NCBI GenBank assembly: GCA_910578085.1
Contig: CAJTPM010000065.1
Coordinates: 1 to 12,549 of the forward strand
Length of the DNA: 12,549 nucleotides
DNA from: an uncultured Lachnospiraceae bacterium
GTDB taxonomy: Bacteria; Bacillota; Clostridia; Lachnospirales; Lachnospiraceae
Direction: 5' to 3'
The translations under genes were made by a program, and so were the position numbers. Shown in pieces: positions 6,593 through 12,549 of this stretch. The notes beneath the pieces are model-generated. The model made no database searches and was not told where the DNA came from. It saw nothing but the letters and a program-made list of their open reading frames with translations. Every line of letters begins with the position of its first letter. Position 1 is the stretch's first letter.

Positions 6593-7894
6593 TTATTTCG
6601 CGTCTTTATTCATCGGGCGCACAAGAAATACGCTGAGTAACAGTGCGATGATATAGAGCGCCAGTGTAAAGTAGAGCACGTTCTGATATCCCACCGGATT
6701 GATGCTGTTACCATGGGAATCCGTTATAAATTCCCCTGTACTGTTTACGATCAGATTCGCGATCTGGTTGCCCGTCAGTCCCGCAAAAGCCCAGGCAGAT
6801 AAGGTCACGCCGTGGAGCGCGCTGATGCTGCCCATACCGTAATGGTCGGACAGAAGTGTCGGCACATTGGAGAAACCGCCGCCGTAACCCGCATTGACAA
6901 CAAAGATCAGCCCCAGAACAAGCACCACAAACAGCATATTGCCCTGGCCGTTCCTGATACCACCGGTCACCATCACCAGGCCGGTGAAGACGATGGAGAG
7001 TATGAAGATCAGCTTGTAAATCGTATTTCTGTCTTTCATCGTATCCGCCCACGCGGAGAAGCCAAGACGGCCGCCTGCATTAAAGATGGCGGAAACGGTG
7101 GAGATCACACCCACCACGCCGGTAAGACCGATACATTTCACGATCATCTTCTCCTGGGAGATCAGTGCAAGGCCGCAGGTGATATTGATGTAAAACATCA
7201 GCCAGATACCGATATAGTTGGCAACGGGCCTGGTTTTGATCACAGCGAGGATCCCCTGTCCCTTCTCTTTCTTCTGCGGTTCATGCCAGCCCTCAGGTTT
7301 TTTCAGAAGGAGGTGTCCCACAAACATCATGACAAAGTAAACGCAGGCCAGAATTAAAAACATCTTGTAGATGCCGCCCTCTCCAAGATTATCAAGCATT
7401 GCCTGCATGATCGGGCTGGCGATCGCTTTCGCCGCGCCGAAACCTGCCACGGCAAGACCGGTGGCAAGACCTTTTCTGTCCTCAAACCACAACATTAATG
7501 TCTTTACCGGCGACAGATAGCCTGTTCCGAGGCCGATGCCCATGATGAAGCCGTAACAGATATAGATGCCGATCAGCGCCAGCACACTGCCCTGATTTTT
7601 TCCGCCGTACCAGATAAAAAATCCCGTGCCCGCCATACCTGCCGCAAAGCATACCGCAGCGATCAGGGAAGACTTATGAATGTCCTTTTCCACCACATTT
7701 CCCAGAAATGCCGCGGACATGCCGAGGAAGAAGATGGCAAAGCTGAATGCCCATTCCGTCGCCCCTTTGGTAAAACCAATATAATCCGCGATCTCCTGGC
7801 TGAAGATAGACCAGCAGTAAACCGTACCGATGCTGCAATGGAGCAAAAGAGCCGGAATCGCAGCGCTTACCCATTTGTTCTGATTCTTTTTCAT
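6593..7894 (-). CDS. OFA family major facilitator transporter
   Basis: This is a 433-residue, roughly 12-segment transporter of the oxalate/formate antiporter (OFA) branch of the major facilitator superfamily. IGTVYCWSIFSQEI in the first segment, GIGLGTGYLSPVKTLMLWFEDRKGLATGLAVAGFG in the middle, and GGGFSNVPTLLSDHYG in the second half are family-typical. OFA members carry small organic acids such as oxalate, formate, lactate or pyruvate; the substrate here cannot be read from sequence. The start at 7894 is preferred because AAAGGA lies 11 bases upstream and the Lys-rich N-terminus leads straight into the first segment; the frame opens at 7948 without a ribosome site. It heads the unit that continues into metN and metI. 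Confidence 0.88.
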   Translation of the reverse strand: MKKNQNKWVSAAIPALLLHCSIGTVYCWSIFSQEIADYIGFTKGATEWAFSFAIFFLGMSAAFLGNVVEKDIHKSSLIAAVCFAAGMAGTGFFIWYGGKNQGSVLALIGIYICYGFIMGIGLGTGYLSPVKTLMLWFEDRKGLATGLAVAGFGAAKAIASPIMQAMLDNLGEGGIYKMFLILACVYFVMMFVGHLLLKKPEGWHEPQKKEKGQGILAVIKTRPVANYIGIWLMFYINITCGLALISQEKMIVKCIGLTGVVGVISTVSAIFNAGGRLGFSAWADTMKDRNTIYKLIFILSIVFTGLVMVTGGIRNGQGNMLFVVLVLGLIFVVNAGYGGGFSNVPTLLSDHYGMGSISALHGVTLSAWAFAGLTGNQIANLIVNSTGEFITDSHGNSINPVGYQNVLYFTLALYIIALLLSVFLVRPMNKDAK

Positions 7895-7970
7895 TGTTTT
7901 AAGTATCCTTTCCCTTTTTCTTTCCTTGTAACGCTTCATAAAATTCATAAAAATTTTATAATCCGAATTT

Positions 7971-7999
7971 ATTCTACTCTACCTTTACAAAAAATTCAA
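7971..7999 (-). promoter_or_regulatory. Promoter of the OFA transporter-metNI unit
   Basis: On the reverse strand TTGAAT (7994-7999) and TAGAAT (7971-7976) are spaced by 17 bases. Transcription would start near 7964, giving a leader of about 70 bases that is too short for an S-box or T-box riboswitch. Confidence 0.6.
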
Positions 8000-8083
8000 G
8001 GTGTGACGTACGAAAATGCTGTTTTGGGGTTTGTGAGACCGTTCAGCCCCTGCGGCAGTCCATCGGGCGGGAGCTTAGATATT

Positions 8084-8181
8084 GCCTGAGCAGCCCCCAG
8101 AATCGTTTACAGAGTAATTCTATTCGCACGACAGTTTGAAGACTGAACTGTTATCTCCCCCAGCGGTTTTGCACTTCAGGC
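8084..8181. other. Possible structured RNA or regulatory element
   Basis: In the 370-base divergent gap, GCCTGA (8084-8089) and TCAGGC (8176-8181) can pair as a closing stem. Inside are two further inverted repeats: AGAAT/ATTCT near 8099-8121, and ACAGTT/AACTGT near 8130-8150. Two near-identical C-runs (GCCCCCAG and TCCCCCAG) flank them. The fold is possible on either strand. No known riboswitch, T-box, 6S or SRP signature was recognised. It ends exactly where the kinase promoter begins. The rest of the gap (8000-8083) has a GGGG/CCCC inverted repeat but nothing recognised. Confidence 0.25.
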
Positions 8182-8210
8182 TATACAAAATACTCTAAAT
8201 TTGATATACT
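8182..8210 (+). promoter_or_regulatory. Probable promoter of the carbamate kinase gene
   Basis: TATACA (8182-8187; 4 of 6 matches to the -35 consensus) and TATACT (8205-8210) are 17 bases apart. Transcription would begin near 8217, leaving a leader of about 55 bases. Confidence 0.45.
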
Positions 8211-8272
8211 GAACTTTATTAAAACAGCATTTACCATCTAAATTATACAAATCACAAAGACGGGGTATTATT

Positions 8273-9208
8273 ATGAGCAGGAAAAAGGTTGTTGTTTCTC
8301 TTGGACACAAAGCGCTTGGCAGTACGACTTCGGAACAGCTGGACGCCGTAAAGGTTACGGCGAAAGCGTTGGCCGATCTGGTGGAGGCAGACTGCCAGCT
8401 TACGATCACGCACAGTAATGGGCCGCAGGTCAGCATGATTCACAAGGCCATGACGGAGCTGCGCCGGGTATATATCGACTATACGCCGGCTCCCATGAGT
8501 GTCTGCTCCGCCATGAGCCAGGGCTATGTGGGCTATGATATCCAGAACGCCCTCCGCTCGGAACTTTTAAGCAGGGGTATTTCCAGGCCTGTCAGCACCA
8601 TTTTAACCCAGGTTACGGTGGATCCCTACGATGAGGCTTTTTATGCTCCCACCAAAAAAATCGGGCGTTATATGTCCAGAGATGACGCGGATATAGAGAT
8701 CAAAAAGGGAAACTATGTGGCGGAAGAACCCGGGAAAGGCTTTTTGCGCGTGGTTGCCGCACCGAAACCCATCGATATCGTAGAGATCGATGCCATCAGA
8801 GCCCTTGTGGACGCTGATCAGGTGGTCATCGCCTGCGGCGGCGGCGGCATTCCTGTGATCGAACAGAATCACAATTTGAAAGGCGCTTCCGCTGTCATTG
8901 AAAAGGATGCCATCGCCGGAAAGCTGGCGGCAGAATTGAAGGCCGACGTACTGCTTATCCTGACCGGGGTGCCCGCCGTATACACTGGTTTCCACACAAA
9001 AGATCAGATGCCTGTGGCGAAAATGAACATGGAGGAAGCCAAAGCCTATGTCAGCGCAGGAGAATTTGAGGCGACTACGATGCTGCCCAAGATCGAGGCC
9101 GCCATCTCCTATCTGGAGGCCAATCCGGAAGGCCGGGTGATCATCACATCCATGGATGTGGTGAAAGATGCGATCCGCGGGAAAGCCGGGACAGTGATCG
9201 TGGCGTAG
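8273..9208 (+). CDS. Carbamate kinase-like protein, divergent
   Basis: This 311-residue amino-acid-kinase-fold protein matches carbamate kinase in length. Carbamate kinase interconverts ADP plus carbamoyl phosphate with ATP plus carbamate. Supporting segments are FYAPTKKIG (123-131), CGGGGIPVI (188-196), VIEKDAIAGKLAAEL (208-222) and MLPKIEAAI (270-278). Several glycine-loop positions differ from classical ArcC: LGGNAL is LGHKAL (10-15), HGNGPQ is HSNGPQ (47-52), and GSM before LPK is TTM (268-270). These resemble a YqeA-like branch rather than arginine-deiminase ArcC, and the true substrate is uncertain. The start has AGACGGGG seven bases upstream. No arginine deiminase or carbamoyltransferase gene is nearby. 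It stands alone, with hairpin repeats in its 3' untranslated region. Confidence 0.82.
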   Translation: MSRKKVVVSLGHKALGSTTSEQLDAVKVTAKALADLVEADCQLTITHSNGPQVSMIHKAMTELRRVYIDYTPAPMSVCSAMSQGYVGYDIQNALRSELLSRGISRPVSTILTQVTVDPYDEAFYAPTKKIGRYMSRDDADIEIKKGNYVAEEPGKGFLRVVAAPKPIDIVEIDAIRALVDADQVVIACGGGGIPVIEQNHNLKGASAVIEKDAIAGKLAAELKADVLLILTGVPAVYTGFHTKDQMPVAKMNMEEAKAYVSAGEFEATTMLPKIEAAISYLEANPEGRVIITSMDVVKDAIRGKAGTVIVA

Positions 9209-9213
9209 CAAAC

Positions 9214-9343
9214 AGTCTTATGCTAACCAACGCCCGTCCGCTTCGCGGATAGTCTTATGCTAACCAACGCCCGTCCGCTTCGCGGATAGTCTTATGCTAA
9301 CCAACGTCTGTCCGCTTCGCGGACAGTCTTATGGTAGTCAATC
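9214..9343 (+). repeat. Tandem 37-base hairpin repeat, three full units plus a partial fourth
   Basis: Units start at 9214, 9251 and 9288. Units 1 and 2 are identical, and unit 3 differs at a few positions. Each begins AGTCTTATGCTAACCAACG and then carries a small hairpin, TCCGC-TTC-GCGGA; in unit 3 the stem gains a G-C pair where units 1 and 2 have G-U. A partial fourth unit starts at 9325 with a diverged linker (AGTCTTATGGTAGTCAA) and leads straight into the terminator hairpin. The array begins five bases after the kinase stop codon, so it is transcribed as a 3' untranslated region. A diverged copy is at 11178-11250. Confidence 0.9.
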
Positions 9344-9378
9344 GGGCAGAGAAGAAAACTTCCCTGCCCGTTATATTT
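9343..9378 (+). terminator. Terminator of the carbamate kinase transcript
   Basis: CGGGCAG (9343-9349) pairs with CTGCCCG (9364-9370). Inside, GAAG-AAAA-CTTC forms a further stem with one mismatched pair between the two, and TTATATTT follows. The stem is strong but the U-tract is imperfect. It may also reduce read-through from the reverse-strand lspA. Confidence 0.7.
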
Positions 9379-9453
9379 CAGAATATTTCACCTCAGTTTT
9401 TGCACTGCTGAATCATCCTGCCTGTATCCTCCCGGCGGCGCTCTGTTAACGTT

Positions 9454-9912
9454 TTAACCCCACTCATCGAACACAGTGAACAGCGCCCCGATGATAATGC
9501 AAAAATCCGACACATTGAAAATCAGATTCCGAATCCTCTTTACAGGGACATTAAATCGGAAATAATCCACCACATATCCCCGCTTTAAGCGGTCATAGGT
9601 ATTGCTGAACGCGCCGCCGAGCAAAAACGACAGGCCCGTTTTCAGCATGCCTCTCCCAGCCAGTCCGAAACTGCCAAGAAATAGTACCGCCGCCGCAGCC
9701 GTCAGCACCAGGGAGATCCATTTTACGATCTCCGGCCTCTTTTCTCCGGTATTTAACGCCGCCCCCCGGTTATGGTATTTCGTCAGAATAACTGTATCAT
9801 GCAACACCTTTTTGCTGCCGCCTTCCGGTATATTTTTTTCCACATGATTTTTCCAGAAAAATTCTCCGATGAAAATGGTAAGTATCGTTAAAATGTACCG
9901 CATTCTCTCCAT
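9454..9912 (-). CDS. lspA: Signal peptidase II (LspA), divergent
   Basis: This 152-residue membrane aspartyl protease would cleave signal peptides of prolipoproteins after lipid attachment. Four membrane segments are visible, at about residues 5-19, 64-80, 88-105 and 131-147. The catalytic aspartates fit D116 in GYVVDY and D136 in FNVSDF, and NRGAALN (48-54) and GGAFSNTYDR (99-108) are family motifs. The usual DQxxK after the first segment is EFFWK (17-21), with Glu for Asp. The start at 9912 has GGGG three bases upstream; Met4 at 9903, preceded by GGAGAGA, is an equally plausible start. It lies 72 bases after the Trp-rich membrane protein gene, on the same strand, and is probably co-transcribed. 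It may be a second copy beside a classical LspA elsewhere. Confidence 0.82.
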   Translation of the reverse strand: MERMRYILTILTIFIGEFFWKNHVEKNIPEGGSKKVLHDTVILTKYHNRGAALNTGEKRPEIVKWISLVLTAAAAVLFLGSFGLAGRGMLKTGLSFLLGGAFSNTYDRLKRGYVVDYFRFNVPVKRIRNLIFNVSDFCIIIGALFTVFDEWG

Positions 9913-9984
9913 AAACCCCTACTATATTATCATAAAACTCTTTTCGCCGCAGGATTGCCTGTGTTCAGATAAATCAGCCGGCTT

Positions 9985-11046
9985 CTATTCCGCTCTCTGC
10001 ATTGCCTCTTCAAAGTCTTTCGTCCCCGCAAAGATCTCATGCTTATAGGGATTCTTTTTCTGTTCCACGGAACGTTTGATAATCACGGAGAGGCAGACGA
10101 TGTTGATCACTAACGCCATAAAGGAAATGACGCCCTGAGGCACGGTATTCGCCTGAATGCCCGCCATCTGCTCCGCCGTATAGCTCGTCAGATCAAGCCC
10201 GGTGACCGCCCCTGTATTCTCATACAGCGTGGGCAGAACGGAAAATCTGGTTCCGATCTGGAATAACGGAAATACCTGCGCAAACATGCACCAGGTAGCT
10301 AACGTGTTGGCACGGTTCTGGATCCAGCCGCCCTTGTTCCAGAAAGCGTTGGCAAAGGTAGGCGCCAGTAGCAGGGCCACACCGCAATACCAGGTATGCG
10401 TCGGCAGATTATTGTATGTATAAGCAAAGTTCCACACATCGTAAGCCAGAATATACCAGACTGTCATATCCGGCCAGAGCATATCCGATTTATTCTTGTC
10501 CTTGGAAGAATAGATCCCCCACCAGCCGGTCATACAGAAGATATTGATGATCCCGGCGATACCGTTTAACCAGTTCCACCACCCGCCGTTTAGCCATACT
10601 TTTTCGTTGGAAAACCACCAGCCGCCCACTGAGGCCGCTCCTCTGACCGCCGATTCAAAGTCGGAACCCACCGCGATCAGAATATTGATCGCAACGATCA
10701 CAAAGGGAAACACCTTAAACCACTCTTTCCCGCCGATACCCTTCTTATATTTTATGAGCATGAAGCCAATACAGCCTGCCACCGCGGCATAGAGTTTCGC
10801 ATAGTGGAACCATCCGTTCATGTAGCCGTAAGTCTGATTGTTAAGCGCCCAGGCAGCGCCTGATCTCGCCCCGATCTGGATCGCGATAAAGTAGGCTGTC
10901 AGGGCGCCGAGTATCACTCCGAAAAAGAGAATCCCCCCGAACTTTGTACGGCGCTCGATCTCATTCGTGATCACAAGTCCCGCAAATACCAAAGCCAGCC
11001 CTAAAAGCTGATACATGGCGTTATCGCCGTAAATCTGAAATAACAT
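9985..11046 (-). CDS. Trp-rich multi-pass membrane protein, DUF5692-like
   Basis: This 353-residue integral membrane protein has about nine hydrophobic segments (near 11-28, 37-57, 82-99, 112-128, 160-178, 193-211, 218-236, 249-265 and 304-324). It is unusually rich in tryptophan, with clusters GGWWF (141-145), NGGWWNWLNG (153-162) and GWWGIYS (174-180). Conserved-looking polar motifs are NEIERRTKFGG and YDVWNFAYTYNNLPTHTWYCG, the latter within a membrane stretch. It resembles proteins annotated as DUF5692 in Lachnospiraceae; that name is from memory and the function is unknown. The start at 11046 is chosen because AGGAGG lies nine bases upstream; the frame opens further at 11091 without a ribosome site. 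It has its own promoter and probably carries lspA behind it. Confidence 0.8.
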   Translation of the reverse strand: MLFQIYGDNAMYQLLGLALVFAGLVITNEIERRTKFGGILFFGVILGALTAYFIAIQIGARSGAAWALNNQTYGYMNGWFHYAKLYAAVAGCIGFMLIKYKKGIGGKEWFKVFPFVIVAINILIAVGSDFESAVRGAASVGGWWFSNEKVWLNGGWWNWLNGIAGIINIFCMTGWWGIYSSKDKNKSDMLWPDMTVWYILAYDVWNFAYTYNNLPTHTWYCGVALLLAPTFANAFWNKGGWIQNRANTLATWCMFAQVFPLFQIGTRFSVLPTLYENTGAVTGLDLTSYTAEQMAGIQANTVPQGVISFMALVINIVCLSVIIKRSVEQKKNPYKHEIFAGTKDFEEAMQRAE

Positions 11047-11107
11047 TGTTTTCTCCCTCCTCATAGGTTTACAGATGTGAGCAGCTGCCACACATTATTA
11101 TTTTTTT

Positions 11108-11136
11108 ATTATATAATTTTCATCGGTGTTTTACAA
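11108..11136 (-). promoter_or_regulatory. Promoter of the Trp-rich membrane protein gene
   Basis: On the reverse strand TTGTAA (11131-11136) and a perfect TATAAT (11108-11113) are spaced by 17 bases. Transcription would start near 11100, leaving a leader of about 55 bases. Confidence 0.65.
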
Positions 11137-11166
11137 TCCCTACTGCCGCTGTAATTGTTCTGCTGC

Positions 11167-11250
11167 CATAATATATTATGCCAGCCAACAGCTGCCCTCT
11201 TCGCGGGCCACTATATACTAACCAACGGCTGCACGGTCTGTGCAAAACAA
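11167..11250 (+). repeat. Diverged second copy of the 37-base hairpin repeat, with a palindrome
   Basis: Linkers ATGCCAGCCAAC (from 11178) and ATACTAACCAAC (from 11215) are exactly 37 bases apart, the period of the array at 9214-9343, whose linker is ATGCTAACCAAC. Each linker is followed by a hairpin: GCCC/GGGC around CTTCGC, then TGCAC/GTGCA. The second stem has an unrelated sequence in the same slot. A perfect 14-base palindrome, CATAATATATTATG (11167-11180), overlaps the first unit. No gene is supported in 11047-11380. Confidence 0.65.
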
Positions 11251-11268
11251 AAAAGCCGCAGACAGAAT

Positions 11269-11306
11269 AAGGATGCCGCTTCATCCTCTGACAAAACGGC
11301 ATCCTT
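11269..11306. terminator. Inverted repeat, probable terminator
   Basis: AAGGATGCCG (11269-11278) and CGGCATCCTT (11297-11306) form a perfect 10-base stem with an 18-base loop. On the reverse strand it lies about 75 bases after the end of the Rpn-like gene, and a second GC-rich stretch with a T-run (GCGGCTTTTTTG) follows, so it probably ends that transcript. On the forward strand TTCGTTTT follows. Confidence 0.6.
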
Positions 11307-11380
11307 TTCGTTTTAATGATATGTAATTTCCGTACACTTCGCTTTTGACACAGCAAAGATTTCTACCCGAAAAGAAGCCG

Positions 11381-12514
11381 TCACTGCAGGTACCTTTTTG
11401 CTTCCTCTTCCCTTATCCGGTACTGATTGCAAATCTGAGTAATAATTTCCTGTTCCGGTATATTCACATTCCGCAATATATGCACTGTGCCCTTTATTGC
11501 TTCCTCCTGCATACCTGCAATCATCTCCTTCTGGCTTTCAATTGTTTCCTGCTGAGTTTCTATTGTCTCTCTCTGAGCATTGATCTCCTCCTGCTGGGCA
11601 TCGATCTCCTCCTGCTGGGCATCGATCCGCTCCTGCTGCTCATCCATCATATACTGCACCGTATTCCTGTCAAGCTCATACAATTCCTTCGAGAACATCT
11701 CCATCACCCTTTCTGTATTCCGGCAGATCTCATAGCCCTCCTCATAGATCTGACGAAATTCCGGATACTTTTCTATCAATGCTATGATCTTTTCCGGTTC
11801 ATCACACACAAGTAACGTCAGCCACGCATCCCGCCTCTCTATGACATTTCTATTGTGCTGGTATTTCACAAAGATGTCAAGCGGAATCAGCACATATTTC
11901 TGCAGAAGTTCCAGTTTTAAGCCCGTATCCGACGTCTGTTCAAAGAAATGACAATACTTTTCAGGATATTTATGGAACTCCTTCGGGCTCCTTTCAAACA
12001 ATACTACTGTATATACATTCTTTATATCACGATAGCTGAACTTCTTTTTCTTTTCCCCCCGTACTCTCTTATACTGCCGGAGCAGCAGATCCGCCGAATA
12101 GCATGCGCACCTCTGCCCGGGAAACAGATACCCGATCTTCTGCATCTCCACATTCGCGATGCTCCCATCCTCCAATTCCACCACGATATCCGTAATCAGT
12201 AACGACGTCTCATCCGCGATCCGCGTGGAATCCCCCGGCAGGACCTTCAGCACTTTAACTCTCTCCCCCAGCAGGCAGGAGAGAAAATCATTAAACCGCT
12301 CCGGCACATACTCCGGATTCAGAATTTCCTTAAAGAAGCCGTCATATAAAAATTTCAGTCCCCTCACACCGGTACAGATATCCAGGAATTCTTCCTGCTG
12401 CTCCTTCTCCCAGCCCGCAAACATTTCCCGGAGCATCTCATTTTTCGCGATCTCCGCCAGTAACTCCTCCCTTTCCCGAATCATCGGAAAATATTCCTTC
12501 AATTTTGCTGCCAT
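11381..12514 (-). CDS. Rpn/PD-(D/E)XK nuclease family (transposase-like) protein
   Basis: This 377-residue protein belongs to the group annotated as Rpn-family recombination-promoting nucleases or PD-(D/E)XK family transposases. The nuclease core lies in the N-terminal half: D109 in ITDIVVELEDGS, then E123 and Q125 in IANVEMQ, give the D-x-ExQ pattern of the superfamily. The region GYLFPGQRCACYSADLLLRQY that follows is typical. Residues 293-334 are six tandem heptads of QQEEIDA type, probably a coiled coil, before a short helical tail ending EEEAKRYLQ. Rpn proteins have DNA nuclease activity and promote RecA-independent recombination; many also resemble phage-defence factors, but no defence partner is adjacent. 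The ATG at 12514 has AGGAGG seven bases upstream; a TTG two codons earlier is less likely. Its promoter is not within the window. Confidence 0.85.
   Translation of the reverse strand: MAAKLKEYFPMIREREELLAEIAKNEMLREMFAGWEKEQQEEFLDICTGVRGLKFLYDGFFKEILNPEYVPERFNDFLSCLLGERVKVLKVLPGDSTRIADETSLLITDIVVELEDGSIANVEMQKIGYLFPGQRCACYSADLLLRQYKRVRGEKKKKFSYRDIKNVYTVVLFERSPKEFHKYPEKYCHFFEQTSDTGLKLELLQKYVLIPLDIFVKYQHNRNVIERRDAWLTLLVCDEPEKIIALIEKYPEFRQIYEEGYEICRNTERVMEMFSKELYELDRNTVQYMMDEQQERIDAQQEEIDAQQEEINAQRETIETQQETIESQKEMIAGMQEEAIKGTVHILRNVNIPEQEIITQICNQYRIREEEAKRYLQ
11513..11638 (-). repeat. Six 21-base tandem repeats coding for heptads
   Basis: Within the Rpn-like gene, six in-frame 21-base units encode QQERIDA, QQEEIDA, QQEEINA, QRETIET, QQETIES and QKEMIAG. 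The first three are nearly identical at DNA level (CAGCAGGAGGAGATC and similar), so recent slippage is plausible. Gain or loss of units would keep the frame. Confidence 0.85.
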
Positions 12515-12549
12515 AAACAATCCTCCTCTGTAAATAAAATTGTTTAAAA

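Noticed and set aside
6812..7357. Forward 181-codon open frame inside the OFA transporter gene
   Set aside because: Antisense to a clear membrane protein. Its His/Asp/Lys-rich composition is what results from reading hydrophobic codons backwards.
8603..9211. Reverse 202-codon open frame opposite the carbamate kinase gene
   Set aside because: The forward frame has clear kinase motifs; this one has none and no start signals.
9214..9343. Tandem repeats as a CRISPR array
   Set aside because: The units are contiguous with no unique spacers, contain their own hairpin, and no cas gene is near.
11120..11356. Reverse 78-codon open frame in the spacer before the membrane protein gene
   Set aside because: It runs through the terminator stem, the repeat hairpins and the promoter, has no ribosome site and no recognisable product.
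11345..11815. Forward 156-codon open frame opposite the Rpn-like gene
   Set aside because: Its Leu-rich repeats are the antisense of the Gln/Glu heptads; there are no start signals.

Overview
The window looks like a chromosomal segment of a Gram-positive anaerobe of the class Clostridia, most likely a Lachnospiraceae gut commensal. The reasons are purine-rich AGGAGG-type ribosome sites, TTGACA/TATAAT-type promoters with 17-base spacers, about 50% GC in genes with AT-rich spacers, the clostridial Rrf2/NifS/NifU/MnmA gene set, an Rpn-type nuclease, and a Trp-rich membrane protein of the kind common in Lachnospiraceae. The family level is an inference. No tRNA, rRNA, phage or insertion-sequence gene was seen.

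Positions 1-3450 form an iron-sulfur and tRNA-thiolation block. A forward Rrf2/IscR-like regulator (60-476) converges on a reverse-strand operon nifS-nifU-mnmA (3390 to 587), and both end at one shared bidirectional terminator (537-577). NifS takes sulfur from cysteine, NifU builds Fe-S clusters, and MnmA uses the persulfide to make 2-thiouridine in tRNA. A TTGAnAnnnTAGG motif lies both in the regulator's leader and over the nifS promoter, suggesting one Fe-S-sensing circuit. Upstream of nifS is a reverse-strand gene for an RsiV-like (DUF3298) lipoprotein with its own strong promoter.

Positions 4440-4860 are AT-rich and hold that promoter, a possible 19-residue peptide gene and a strong bidirectional terminator. 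Positions 4867-7999 are a reverse-strand transcription unit: an OFA-type major facilitator transporter, then metN and metI of a methionine-type ABC importer. No substrate-binding protein gene is present in the window.

Positions 8000-8272 are a divergent control region with a possible structured element. A forward gene for a divergent carbamate kinase follows (8273-9208). Its 3' untranslated region carries three tandem 37-base hairpin units and a terminator. A diverged copy of the same repeat, with the same 37-base period, lies about 2 kb away at 11178-11250.

Positions 9454-11136 are two reverse-strand membrane-protein genes: a Trp-rich integral membrane protein (DUF5692-like) followed by a divergent signal peptidase II. 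The window ends with a reverse-strand Rpn/PD-(D/E)XK nuclease-like gene (11381-12514) whose C-terminal part contains six tandem heptads forming a predicted coiled coil.
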